A stretch of DNA of 64,000 nt, from the NCBI RefSeq assembly GCF_003591005.1, contig NZ_QYYD01000001.1, positions 62,001 to 126,000 on the forward strand, written 5' to 3'. This document shows, in pieces, positions 18,242-30,627 of this stretch. The translations under genes and the position numbers were made by a program. Below the pieces are notes generated by a model. The model saw only the letters and a program-made list of their open reading frames with translations, made no database searches and was not told the DNA's origin. Each line of letters starts with the position of its first letter. Positions within the stretch are counted from its first letter, which is position 1. The DNA is from Rhodopseudomonas palustris (GTDB taxonomy: Bacteria > Pseudomonadota > Alphaproteobacteria > Rhizobiales > Xanthobacteraceae).

Positions 18242-19765
18242 TTGAGCCAGCCCAACGCTTCACCGACCCTCGACGGCCTGTTCCGCCGAATTCTGGCGCG
18301 GCAGCCCGACGCGATCGCGCTGATTGATCCGGCCGACAAGCAACGCGTCACCGGCCAGCCGCCGGCCCGCCTGACCTATGCGCAGGCCGATCGGGCGATC
18401 TCGGCGCTCGCCGCGCACTTTTCAGCAGCCGGCCTGCCCGAGAATGCGGTGATTGCGCTGCAACTCGCCAACACCATCGAATTTCCGCTGACGATTCTTG
18501 CCGCGCACCGCGCCGGCCTGGTGGTGGCTCTGCTGCCGCAGCTGTGGCGCCAGGCCGATATCACCACCGCGCTGAACCGCACCGGGGCTCGCGCGATCGT
18601 CTCGTCGCGCTGGATCGACGGCGTCAGCCATGCCGATCTGGCGATGAATGCCGCGGCAGAAGCGTTCTCGATCCGCTATGTCGGCGGCTATGGCGACGAT
18701 CTGCCTGAGGGCATGGCGTCGCTCGACACTGCGATGACCGAGGACGTGCCGGACAATGAGCCGGCCATTCAGGACGCGCGGCGCGCCGCAATCATCACCT
18801 TCGATACAACGCCAGAAGGTGTCCGCGCCATTCCGCGCACTCATCTGCACATGATCGCCGGCGGTCTCGCGGTATTTCTCGAAGCCGGCGTCCCGCAAGG
18901 CGCGATGCTGATGTCGGCGCAAACCTTGTCGTCCTTCGCCGGCCTCGCCTCCACAATGGTGACCTGGCTGCTCAGCGGCGGCACCTTGGCGCTGCACCAC
19001 CCGTTCGATGAAGCGCTGCTCGAATCCGAAATTCAGGAGCTCGGCTGCGACACGCTGGTCGCGCCGGCCCCGCTGGCGCTGCGGCTGGGCGATGCCGGGC
19101 TGCCGTTCCGCGCGCCGACGCTGCAACAGGTGATCGGGATGTGGCGCGCGCCGGAGCAAGTCGCGGCCAGTCCGGCCTGGACCGCCGGACCGTCGGGCTT
19201 CACCGACGTCTATCTGTTCGGTGAGGCTGGCCTGTTCGGCGGTCGCCGCGGCGCGGACGGCGCGCCGGTGCCGATCATGCCCGGCCCGCACACGGCGCCC
19301 CGGGATCAGCCCGGCGGCAGCGTCGCCGGCGAGCTCCTGATCACTCCGAAAGGCACGCTTGGACTGCGCGGCCCGATGGTGACGCTTGCGGCCTATGCGC
19401 CGCTGTCGTCGCACAACGGCGCGGCGCGGCCCTCGGCAGCTCCCGATTTTGTCGACACCGGGTTCGCGGCGCGGCTCGATCGCACCACCGGCGCGGTGTG
19501 CATCACTGCGCCGCCGTCCGGCATCATGGCAGTCGGCGGCTATCGCTTCCTGGCTCAGGACCTCCAGGAATGGGCCCAGCGGCTTGGCCAGGGCGCGCTG
19601 CTGACGGCGCTCCCCGATCGATGGAGCGGCTATCGGCTCGCCGGCCGCGCCCAAGACAACGCACGAGCTCGCGAAGCACTTTCAGAACTCGGGCTAAACC
19701 CTTTGATGGTCGAGGCCTTCCGCGAAGGCCCGGCACGTCCTGAAGAAACCGCGGGTTCGCATTGA
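18242..19765 (+). CDS. Degenerate adenylate-forming (AMP-ligase-like) protein
   Basis: This 507-residue protein has the overall layout of ANL-superfamily acyl-CoA synthetases. LTYAQADRAISALAAHF and NAVIALQLANTIEFPLTILA match the N-terminal domain. The catalytic motifs are eroded. The Gly/Ser/Thr-rich ATP loop reads ITFDTTPEGVRAIPRTH (about residues 185-201). The YGxTE motif is replaced by VYLFGEAGLFGG, and the TGD motif appears as VDTGFAARLD. Catalysis is doubtful. The start is a TTG with a ribosome site (AAGGTGA) just upstream. It sits 44 bp after the peptide-binding protein and before a PleD-like gene. Confidence 0.7.
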   Translation: MSQPNASPTLDGLFRRILARQPDAIALIDPADKQRVTGQPPARLTYAQADRAISALAAHFSAAGLPENAVIALQLANTIEFPLTILAAHRAGLVVALLPQLWRQADITTALNRTGARAIVSSRWIDGVSHADLAMNAAAEAFSIRYVGGYGDDLPEGMASLDTAMTEDVPDNEPAIQDARRAAIITFDTTPEGVRAIPRTHLHMIAGGLAVFLEAGVPQGAMLMSAQTLSSFAGLASTMVTWLLSGGTLALHHPFDEALLESEIQELGCDTLVAPAPLALRLGDAGLPFRAPTLQQVIGMWRAPEQVAASPAWTAGPSGFTDVYLFGEAGLFGGRRGADGAPVPIMPGPHTAPRDQPGGSVAGELLITPKGTLGLRGPMVTLAAYAPLSSHNGAARPSAAPDFVDTGFAARLDRTTGAVCITAPPSGIMAVGGYRFLAQDLQEWAQRLGQGALLTALPDRWSGYRLAGRAQDNARAREALSELGLNPLMVEAFREGPARPEETAGSH

Positions 19766-19801
19766 CGGCGCATTAACAGTACCGAGCTAAGGTTGGCCGC
19801 T

Positions 19802-21052
19802 GTGACTGCGGAGAACCGGCTCTCGTCGATGTCGTATCACGCGCCCATCCTCGTCATCGCCGATGACGACAGCTCGCCGGTTCTGGCGGCGCTTTCCGAG
19901 GACCGACTGGTGCCTTCGGCGGGTGCTCGCTGGCACGAGGCGCCAGACACGGTCGCGCGCCTGCAACCGTCTGCCATTGTCGCGATTGCTGGGCACGATG
20001 CCGAGCTCGACGGGCTGGCGCGCCAGGTCGCAACTATCAATCCTTATGTCCCGCTGATCGCGCTCGGGCCGCGCCGTGCTTTGCCCGACAATGTCATCGG
20101 CTTCGCCGGCGACGATCTGGGCCGCCTCACCGCCCGGCTGCGTGCGGCGCTCCGGGTCCGCACCCTGCATGCCACGACGCTGCGCCGCCTGATCGAAGAC
20201 GGCGGCGTCCCCCCGACGCCGGCTCACGACCCGGTCCAGGACGCCACCGTGCTGCTGATCGGCCGCGGCGCCGCCTACCCGGCCTTGTCGGTTGCACTCG
20301 GCGAACGCGTCGGCGTGGTCGGCGCGCTATCGATCGAGGCGGCGGCGAAGCATCTCAACGCCCGCGAGCTCGACGGCATCATTCTGGCCGAAGGCTTCAG
20401 CCCCCGCGTGGTCGATGCGTTTCTGACCGTGCTGTCCGAGGACGCGCGGTTTCGCAATCTGCCGATCGTCGTCACCGCGCCGCCGTCGGAGCAGCCGTTC
20501 GACCTGCCCAACCTGGATTTCGCTCAGGGCGAGCCGGGGCGTATCGTCGCCGATGCCCTGCCGCTGATCCGCCAGCACGCGTTCGAAATGCAACTCGGGC
20601 GCCTGCTGCGCTCGCTCGACGCCGGCGGTCTGATCGAGCCCCGCACCGGCCTGCTGACGCCCGCAGCGTTCGAACGCGACTTCGCCGCCGCGGTGTATCA
20701 CGCGCAATCCCGCGGCGAAGGCCTGTCCGTGGCGAAGTTCGTGCTACATCGCGCCGACCCGCGCTCGCGTTTCGACACCGCGCGTCTCGTCGGCCGGCTG
20801 ATGCGCAAGATGGATTTTGGCACGCTGCAGCAGGACGGCAGCATTCTGGTGGTGTTCGCCGAAACCGATCTGCGCGGCGCGCAGACGATTGCGCGGCGGC
20901 TGATGGCGGTGATGAAGCAGACCTCGCATTCCGCGCGCCGCGAGACCCGCATCGATCCCGACGTCTCGCTGGCGACGCTGCAGCCCGACGACTCCGCCCG
21001 CGCCATCCTGTCCCGCCTGACCAAACTCGACACCCGCCGCGCGGCGTCATAG
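19802..21052 (+). CDS. PleD-like protein with degenerate receiver and GGDEF domains
   Basis: This protein of about 416 residues shows three domains in the order of the diguanylate cyclase PleD. A first receiver-like domain spans about residues 13-110 (APILVIADDD start). A second spans about 148-230 (ATVLLIG ... ELDGIILAE ... NLPIVVTAPP). A GGDEF-like domain spans about 275-385. The GGDEF entry motif is kept (EPRTGLLTPAAFERDF), but the GGDEF loop reads LQQDGSILVVFAET, so c-di-GMP synthesis is unlikely. The phospho-acceptor Asp positions are also not convincing. I prefer the GTG at 19802; TTG 19793 and ATG 19829 are alternatives. Confidence 0.7.
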   Translation: MTAENRLSSMSYHAPILVIADDDSSPVLAALSEDRLVPSAGARWHEAPDTVARLQPSAIVAIAGHDAELDGLARQVATINPYVPLIALGPRRALPDNVIGFAGDDLGRLTARLRAALRVRTLHATTLRRLIEDGGVPPTPAHDPVQDATVLLIGRGAAYPALSVALGERVGVVGALSIEAAAKHLNARELDGIILAEGFSPRVVDAFLTVLSEDARFRNLPIVVTAPPSEQPFDLPNLDFAQGEPGRIVADALPLIRQHAFEMQLGRLLRSLDAGGLIEPRTGLLTPAAFERDFAAAVYHAQSRGEGLSVAKFVLHRADPRSRFDTARLVGRLMRKMDFGTLQQDGSILVVFAETDLRGAQTIARRLMAVMKQTSHSARRETRIDPDVSLATLQPDDSARAILSRLTKLDTRRAAS

Positions 21053-21082
21053 GCGCTCGCTCTTTGTCACAAGGACGAGTTA

Positions 21083-21178
21083 CTTCGTCAGGGCCGGGCT
21101 CGTCCCGGCCATCCACGCCTTGCTACTTCGCGGCGCCGAAAGGCGTGGATGCCCGGCACAAGGCCGGGCATGACGAAG
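21083..21178. repeat. Long inverted repeat, dispersed palindromic element type A
   Basis: The left arm (21083-21122, CTTCGTCAGGGCCGGGCTCG onward, ending ATCCACGCCTT) pairs with the right arm (21139-21178, starting AAGGCGTGGATGCCCGG, ending GGGCATGACGAAG). The loop is about 16 bases. It occupies the gap between the PleD-like gene and mfd. A single related arm occurs at 39284-39317. Confidence 0.85.
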
Positions 21179-21233
21179 GAAATAACTCACGCGATGGATG
21201 AAGTGCCAAAGCCTTTACCGGTGCAAAGCCCAT

Positions 21234-21324
21234 CCCCGTCATTGCGAGCGCAGCGAAGCAATCCATGAGCGCAGTGCACGGCGCTGGATTGCTTCGTCGG
21301 CTTCGCCTCCTCGCAATGACGGGG
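21234..21324. repeat. Long inverted repeat, dispersed palindromic element type B
   Basis: The left arm (21234-21265) starts CCCCGTCATTGCGAGCGCAG and ends GAAGCAATCCA. The right arm (21285-21324) starts TGGATTGCTTCG and ends CTCGCAATGACGGGG. It is the well-known 'CGTCATTGCGAG...' small palindromic element of alphaproteobacterial genomes, placed tail-to-tail between two converging genes, where it may act as a bidirectional terminator. Confidence 0.85.
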
Positions 21325-21357
21325 AGAGGCTGAACGCGTAGTCAGCTAACTCCGTCC

Positions 21358-24872
<3,515 letters not shown>

Positions 24873-24876
<4 letters not shown>

Positions 24877-25163
24877 GCCGCGCCGCCCTGGTGGCCGTAG
24901 GTCCGGATTCGCTCGAACAGCCCGTTCTTGAATTCGGCCGGCAGCGTGTCCGCGCCCGAGACCGCGGCGTAGAGGTCGTGGTCGTTGAGTTCGATCAGCG
25001 CTTCGAGCTCGCCCAGTTCGGCGTCGGTCAGGGTCCCGATCTCGGCGTCGGCGAACTGGCCGAGAATCAGGTCCATCTCGCGGGTGCCGCGGTGCCAGCA
25101 GCGGAACAGCAGGCGCTTGCGACGGTCATCGAGCCCGCCGCTCGATCGTGTGGTGCCGGTCAT
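24873..25163 (-). CDS. sdhE: FAD assembly factor SdhE
   Basis: SdhE promotes covalent flavin attachment to succinate dehydrogenase subunit A. The 96-residue protein has the diagnostic RGxxE motif in CWHRGTREMDLILGQFAD (about residues 21-38), where Gly and Glu are essential in known members. The C-terminal half is helical (LGELEALIELNDHDLYA). The ATG at 25161-25163 gives the normal family size; a longer frame upstream is not supported. It overlaps mfd by 4 bp and is divergent from recG, a conserved arrangement in this order of bacteria. Confidence 0.93.
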
Positions 25164-25318
25164 GGGGAGAAACCTTCGGTCAACGACGAAAGCCCGGACG
25201 TGCCGGGCGGAGCTGATATAGCCGCCGCCGCGGCGGCTGTCAGCCCGCGGCGGCGCATTGCAATCCGCGCCAAATGCATTCAAGCCTGCAGCAAACGTCA
25301 GCCACCCGAACCGGTTCG

Positions 25319-27421
25319 ATGCGCCCCGCTCTGCTCAATCCCCTGTTCGCGCCGGTCACCAGCCTGACCGGGGTCGGTCCGAAGCAGGACAAGCTGTTCC
25401 GCTATCTGCTGGATCGCGACGACACCCCGCGGCTGGCCGATCTGCTGCTGCACCTGCCGGTCAGCGTGATCGACCGCCGCTCCCGGCCCAAGATCCGCGA
25501 CGCCCAGCCCGGCACCGTGGTGACGCTGGAGGTCACCGTCGACCGCCACCGCCCGCCGCCGCCCGGCCGCTCGCGCGCGCCGTATCTGGTCTACGCCAGC
25601 GACGACACCGGCGACGTCATCCTGGCGTTCTTCCGCGCCAAGGCCGAATACATCGAGAAGCTGCTGCCGGTCGGCGAGATCCGCTACGTCTCCGGCACCG
25701 GCCAGCTCTATGACGGCACGCTGCAGATGGTGCATCCGGACCGCGTCGTCGACGCCGAAGGCTTCGCCAAGCTGCCGAAGATCGACCCGGTCTATCCACT
25801 CACCCAGGGGCTGGCGATCGGCGCGATGCGCCGGGCGGTGGCGCAGGCGCTGACCAGGCTGCCGGCGCTGCCGGAATGGATCAGCCCCGAGGTGCTGCGC
25901 CGCTGCAGCTTTCCGCCCTTCGCCGAGGCGCTGCAGCGCGTCCACATCCCGGTTGAGCCGACCGACATCCTGCCGGCCGGGCCGTATTGGTCCCGTCTCG
26001 CCTATGACGAGCTGCTGGCCGGCCAGCTGGCGCTGGCGCTGGTCCGCGCCCAGCTCCGCCGCCCCGCCGGCGCGCGCAATGCCGGCGACGGAAGGCTGCG
26101 GCACAAGATCATCGACGCGCTGCCCTACGCGCTCACCAATTCGCAGCGCGACGCCGCGGCCGCGATTGCCGAGGATTTGCAGCAGCCGGTGCGGATGCTG
26201 CGGCTGCTGCAGGGCGACGTCGGCAGCGGCAAAACCGTGGTGGCGCTGCTCGCCGCCGCGGCGGTCGCCGAGGCCGGCAAGCAGACGGCGCTGATGGCGC
26301 CGACCGAAATCCTCGCACGCCAGCACATCAAGACGATCGCGCCGCTGGCCGAGCGCGCCGGCCTGCACGTCGCGATCCTGACCGGCCGCGAGAAAGGCAA
26401 AGAGCGCCGCGAGATCCTGGCGCGGCTGCAGAGCGGCGAGATTGACTTCCTGGTCGGCACCCACGCGCTGATCCAGGACGATGTGATCTACAAATCGCTG
26501 GCGCTCGCCGTGGTCGACGAGCAGCATCGCTTCGGCGTCCGCGAGCGGCTGGCGCTGACCAGCAAGGGCGCCGATGTCGACGTGCTGGTGCTGTCGGCGA
26601 CGCCGATCCCGCGCACGCTGGTGCTGACTTATTTCGGCGATATGGATGTCTCCGAGCTGCGCGAAAAGCCGGCCGGCCGGCAGCCGATCGATACGCGTGC
26701 GCTGTCCGAACAGCGGCTGCCCGAAGTGATCGACGGCATCGGCCGCGCCATCGGCGCGGGCAAGCGCGTGTACTGGATCTGCCCGCTGGTCGAGGAATCC
26801 GAGAACGTCAAGCTCACCGACGCCGAGCAGCGCTACGAATCGCTGCGTCAGCGCTTCGGCGATCATCAGGTCGGCCTGGTGCACGGCCGGATGAAAGGCA
26901 CCGAGAAAGACCGGGTGATGGCGCAATTCGCCAGCGGCGAGATCAGCGTGCTGGTCGCCACCACCGTGGTCGAGGTCGGCGTCGACGTACCCGAAGCGAG
27001 CATCATGGTGATCGAAAACGCCGAGCGCTTCGGCCTCGCGCAACTGCATCAGCTGCGCGGCCGCATCGGCCGCGGCAGCGAAGCGTCGACCTGCCTGCTG
27101 CTGTACAAGGAGCCGCTCGGCGAAATGTCGGCGGCGCGACTGCGGGTGATCCGCGAGACCGCCGACGGCTTCCGCATCGCCGAAGAGGATCTCAAACTAC
27201 GCGGCGAAGGCGACGTGCTCGGCACCCGGCAGAGCGGCCTGCCCGGCTATCGTATCGCGCGCTCCGAAGTGCACGCCCAGCTGATTACCCAGGCCCGCGA
27301 CGAAGCGCTGCGCATCCTCAAAGACAACCCGAAACTGGAGGGCGAGCAAGGCGAAGCGCTCCGGTGTTTGCTTTACTTGTATGAGCGCGACGAAGCGATT
27401 CCGCTGCTGGGTGCGGGATAA
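25319..27421 (+). CDS. recG: ATP-dependent DNA helicase RecG
   Basis: RecG reverses stalled replication forks and branch-migrates Holliday junctions. The 700-residue protein has an N-terminal wedge/OB domain (TGVGPKQDKLFRYLLDRD is the classic lead-in) and a superfamily-2 motor. Motor motifs are Walker A GDVGSGKTVVAL, Walker B VVDEQHRFGV, VLSATPIPRTL and QLRGRIGRG. The C-terminal part ends EGEQGEALRCLLYLYERDEA, as in other RecG proteins. I chose the ATG at 25319; an upstream in-frame start 15 codons earlier is possible. A dispersed repeat follows the stop. Confidence 0.97.
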   Translation: MRPALLNPLFAPVTSLTGVGPKQDKLFRYLLDRDDTPRLADLLLHLPVSVIDRRSRPKIRDAQPGTVVTLEVTVDRHRPPPPGRSRAPYLVYASDDTGDVILAFFRAKAEYIEKLLPVGEIRYVSGTGQLYDGTLQMVHPDRVVDAEGFAKLPKIDPVYPLTQGLAIGAMRRAVAQALTRLPALPEWISPEVLRRCSFPPFAEALQRVHIPVEPTDILPAGPYWSRLAYDELLAGQLALALVRAQLRRPAGARNAGDGRLRHKIIDALPYALTNSQRDAAAAIAEDLQQPVRMLRLLQGDVGSGKTVVALLAAAAVAEAGKQTALMAPTEILARQHIKTIAPLAERAGLHVAILTGREKGKERREILARLQSGEIDFLVGTHALIQDDVIYKSLALAVVDEQHRFGVRERLALTSKGADVDVLVLSATPIPRTLVLTYFGDMDVSELREKPAGRQPIDTRALSEQRLPEVIDGIGRAIGAGKRVYWICPLVEESENVKLTDAEQRYESLRQRFGDHQVGLVHGRMKGTEKDRVMAQFASGEISVLVATTVVEVGVDVPEASIMVIENAERFGLAQLHQLRGRIGRGSEASTCLLLYKEPLGEMSAARLRVIRETADGFRIAEEDLKLRGEGDVLGTRQSGLPGYRIARSEVHAQLITQARDEALRILKDNPKLEGEQGEALRCLLYLYERDEAIPLLGAG

Positions 27422-27427
27422 TCAGCG

Positions 27428-27573
27428 TTCGTCATTCCGGGGCGCGCGAAGCGCGAGCCCGGAATCCATAGTCCCTGGCTTCGCGATTGAATGCCGGCGA
27501 TTCCTCGCACACCACCAGCGTCTGTGGTTATGGATTCCGGGCTCGCCGCTGCGCGGCGCCCCGGAATGACGAA
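27428..27573. repeat. Long inverted repeat, dispersed palindromic element type C
   Basis: The left arm (27428-27470) starts TTCGTCATTCCGGGGCGCGC and ends GAGCCCGGAATCCATA. The right arm (27529-27573) starts TATGGATTCCGGGCTCG and ends GCCCCGGAATGACGAA. A spacer of about 58 bp separates them. Like the type B element, it lies between two converging genes (recG and the DUF502 gene), directly after the recG stop. Confidence 0.85.
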
Positions 27574-27602
27574 TGTGAGGGTTCGATCGCGACCGAAGCT
27601 AA

Positions 27603-28388
27603 CTAATCGACCTTATCCGGCGCCTTCATCCGGCGCCGTGAGAATGCCGACTCGGGCTCGTCGGTGGCCTTCTTGGCAGCGAGCGCGGTCGCGGCCAGCG
27701 CGGCGATCTTCTTCTGCGGGTCGGAGCCGGGCTGCACCACGCCGGCCGACATGATCAGCGTCGCGGCTTCCTCGGCGCTGAGGTCGATCGGAATCACCTT
27801 GTGGCGCGGCACGTAGAAGAAGAAGCCGGTGGTCGGGTTCGGCGCGCATGGCAGGAACACCGAGATGTGCTCCTCCTGGCTCGGGATCCTGGTCGCGACC
27901 TCCGGATTGGGCGGCAGCGAGATCAGCACGATCGACCACATTCCCGGCGACGGAAACTCGACCAGCCCGACCTTGCGCAGGCTGTTGCCGTTGCCGGAGA
28001 ACAGCGTTTCGAACACCTGCTTGAGGCCGCGGTAGATCGCACGCACCACCGGCATGCGGCCGAGCAACCGCTCGCCGAGATCCACCAGCGAACGGCCGAT
28101 GAGATTGGCGGTGAGAAAACCGAGCAGCGTCAGCGCGACAAACGCGACCACCAGCCCCGAGCCTGGCACGGCGAACGGCAGATAGGTCTCCGGCCGATAA
28201 TCCATCGGCACGAACGGACGCACGAAGCCGTCCACCCAGTTCACGAACCACCAGGTCAGATAGAAGGTGATCGCGACCGGGCCGGCGACGATCAGGCCGG
28301 TCAGGAAGTAATTGCGGATTCGTCCCATGAATCCACGCGGCGGATCCTGGACGGTCTCACCGAGAGGCGGCGTAGGCATATCGTTCAT
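27603..28388 (-). CDS. DUF502-family membrane protein
   Basis: This 261-residue protein of the DUF502 family has no proven biochemical role. Two hydrophobic helices near the N-terminus (FLTGLIVAGPVAITFYLTWW, and LVVAFVALTLLGFLTANLI) flank a loop. They are followed by the conserved RMPVVRAIYRGLKQVFETLF. A soluble beta-rich domain contains GMWSIVLISLPP and NPTTGFFFYVPRHKV. The proline/charged C-terminal tail is variable. Family members are often near recG in alphaproteobacteria, as here. Membrane topology suggests an inner-membrane anchor with the C-terminal domain in the cytoplasm, but that is not proven. Confidence 0.88.
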   Translation of the reverse strand: MNDMPTPPLGETVQDPPRGFMGRIRNYFLTGLIVAGPVAITFYLTWWFVNWVDGFVRPFVPMDYRPETYLPFAVPGSGLVVAFVALTLLGFLTANLIGRSLVDLGERLLGRMPVVRAIYRGLKQVFETLFSGNGNSLRKVGLVEFPSPGMWSIVLISLPPNPEVATRIPSQEEHISVFLPCAPNPTTGFFFYVPRHKVIPIDLSAEEAATLIMSAGVVQPGSDPQKKIAALAATALAAKKATDEPESAFSRRRMKAPDKVD

Positions 28389-28663
28389 GCGGCGTCCAGG
28401 TCGGCAACATTCAAATTCGCGGCGAAGCGCCGGCGCGCAGCCAGTCTACTGCAGATCGGCGCCCAATGGCATTGGAACCGTTCGGCTACGGCCGGTTTCG
28501 GCGGCCCTTTCCACCGATCCGCGGAGGCCGAAAGCGGCCAACGGATCAAGAAGCCTCCAAAGCGGCATCGGGCAAGCCGCGAGGCCCCGCGCCGAATGCA
28601 GCGAGATATAAGCGGTCCGGACGTTCCCGCCAACAGCCGACTGGAACAGTTTTGCGGCGCGGC

Positions 28664-30490
28664 CTACTCGACCGTCACCGATTTCGCCAGATTGCGCGGC
28701 TGATCGACGTCGGTGCCCATGACGACGGCCGTATGGTAGGCGAGCAGTTGCACCGGGATCGCATACACCAGCGGGGTGAACGCCGCCGCCATATCGGGCA
28801 GCACGATCGTCACCAGCGATTTGACGGTTGCCTCCTCGGCCCCCTTGGCGTCGGTGATCAGGATGATGCGGCCGCCGCGGGCGGCGACCTCCTGCATGTT
28901 CGACACCGTTTTTTCGAACACGCGGTCGTAAGGCGCGATCACCACCACCGGCATCTTCTCGTCGATCAGTGCGATCGGGCCGTGCTTGAGCTCGCCGGCG
29001 GCGTAGCCTTCGGCATGGATATAGGAGATTTCCTTGAGCTTGAGAGCGCCTTCCAGCGCCAGCGGATAAGAGGTGCCACGGCCGAGATACAGCACGTCCT
29101 GCGACTTGGCGATGTCGCGGGCGAGCCGCTCGACCTGGTGCTCGGTGGCGAGCGCCGCGGCCATCAGTCGCGGCAGCTCGATCAGACCACGAACCAGCTT
29201 GGACTCGTCTTCCTCGGACAGTTCGCCCCGCGCCCGCCCGGCCGCGACCGCAAGGGCCGCGAGCACGGTGAGCTGACAGGTGAAAGCCTTGGTGGACGCG
29301 ACACCGATCTCTGGCCCCGCCAAAGTCGGCATCACGGTTTCGCTGTCGCGCGCGATCGTCGAGGTCGGCACGTTGACCACCGACAGCGTGTGCAGTCCCT
29401 GCTCCTTGGCGTAGCGCAGCGCCGCCAGCGTGTCGGCGGTCTCGCCGGACTGCGAGATGAAGATCGCCAGATCGCCCTTGCGCAGCGGCGCCTCGCGGTA
29501 GCGGAATTCCGATGCGATATCGATCTCGACAGGTAGCCGCGCGAAGCGCTCGAACCAGTATTTCCCGATGTAGCCGGCGTAGTTGGCGGTGCCGCAGGCG
29601 GTGATCGAGATCCGCTGGATATCCTTGAAGTCGAACGGCAGCCGGGTCGGCAGCGCTACGCGCTCCGTATCCATGTCGAGATAGCGCGCCAGCGTGTGGC
29701 CGACGACTTCCGGCTGCTCGTGAATTTCCTTCGCCATGAAGTGGCGGTAATTGGCCTTGTCGACCACGAAGGACGAAGCGCCCGACTTCATCACGCCGCG
29801 CTGGACGATGTCGCCCTTGGCGTCGTGCACCTGCGCGCCCTTGCGGGTCAGCACCACCCAATCGTCGTCGTCGAGATAGCTGATGTCGTCGGTGAGCGGC
29901 GCCAAAGCGATAGCGTCGGAGCCGAGATACATCTCGCCGTCGCCATAGCCGATCGCCAGCGGCGAGCCCTTGCGGGCGCCGATCATCAGGTCGTCGTGGT
30001 CCTTGAACAGAAACGCCAATGCAAATGCGCCGCGCAGCCGTGGCAGCGCCGCCTTCACCGCGTCGACCGGCGAGGCGCCCTTGCGGATGTAGCTGTTCAC
30101 CAGGTGCGCGACCACTTCGGTGTCGGTCTCGCTGGCGAACTTGGCGCCTTCGCTCTGCAGTTCGTTCCGCAGTTCGCGGAAATTCTCGATGATGCCATTA
30201 TGCACGACGGCAACGCCATCGGCGGCGTGCGGATGCGCGTTGGTCTCGTTCGGCTTGCCGTGGGTCGCCCAGCGGGTGTGGCCGATGCCCGAATGTCCGG
30301 ACAGCGGCTCGCGCGCCAGCCGCGCCTCGAGATTCTTGAGCTTGCCTTCGGCGCGGCGGCGCGCCAGCTGCTCGCCCTCCAGCGTGGCGACGCCGGCGGA
30401 ATCGTAGCCGCGATACTCCAACCGCTTCAGTGAATCGACCAGTTGCCCAGCAACGGGTCCACGTCCGAGAATGCCGATGATGCCGCACAT
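28664..30490 (-). CDS. glmS: Glutamine-fructose-6-phosphate aminotransferase GlmS
   Basis: GlmS makes glucosamine-6-phosphate from fructose-6-phosphate and glutamine, the first step to UDP-GlcNAc. The 608-residue protein begins MCGIIGILG, with the catalytic Cys directly after the initiator Met. It has the glutaminase motif IGHTRWATHGKP (about residues 70-81) and two SIS domains (SQSGETADTLAALRYAK, and YLGRGTSYPLALEGALKLKE). The C-terminus ends KSVTVE, as in other GlmS proteins. It follows glmU by 137 bp on the same strand, so the two enzymes of the pathway are clustered. No glmS ribozyme is visible in the leader. Confidence 0.98.
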   Translation of the reverse strand: MCGIIGILGRGPVAGQLVDSLKRLEYRGYDSAGVATLEGEQLARRRAEGKLKNLEARLAREPLSGHSGIGHTRWATHGKPNETNAHPHAADGVAVVHNGIIENFRELRNELQSEGAKFASETDTEVVAHLVNSYIRKGASPVDAVKAALPRLRGAFALAFLFKDHDDLMIGARKGSPLAIGYGDGEMYLGSDAIALAPLTDDISYLDDDDWVVLTRKGAQVHDAKGDIVQRGVMKSGASSFVVDKANYRHFMAKEIHEQPEVVGHTLARYLDMDTERVALPTRLPFDFKDIQRISITACGTANYAGYIGKYWFERFARLPVEIDIASEFRYREAPLRKGDLAIFISQSGETADTLAALRYAKEQGLHTLSVVNVPTSTIARDSETVMPTLAGPEIGVASTKAFTCQLTVLAALAVAAGRARGELSEEDESKLVRGLIELPRLMAAALATEHQVERLARDIAKSQDVLYLGRGTSYPLALEGALKLKEISYIHAEGYAAGELKHGPIALIDEKMPVVVIAPYDRVFEKTVSNMQEVAARGGRIILITDAKGAEEATVKSLVTIVLPDMAAAFTPLVYAIPVQLLAYHTAVVMGTDVDQPRNLAKSVTVE

Positions 30491-30627
30491 GCGGTTGAAG
30501 TTCTCCCGACGGCCGGCGACCCCGGCCCAAGTACTATCTAGCGAGTTCGGCGAAACCGAAGGTAGTCAATAATTATTGCCGATTGCGACAGGGTTAAGCG
30601 TAAAATCGTTAACCACTTTGCGTCGAC

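Noticed and set aside
25298-27049. 583-codon open frame on the minus strand
   Set aside because: It is antisense to recG and has shadow-frame composition (Gln/Arg/His/Asp rich).
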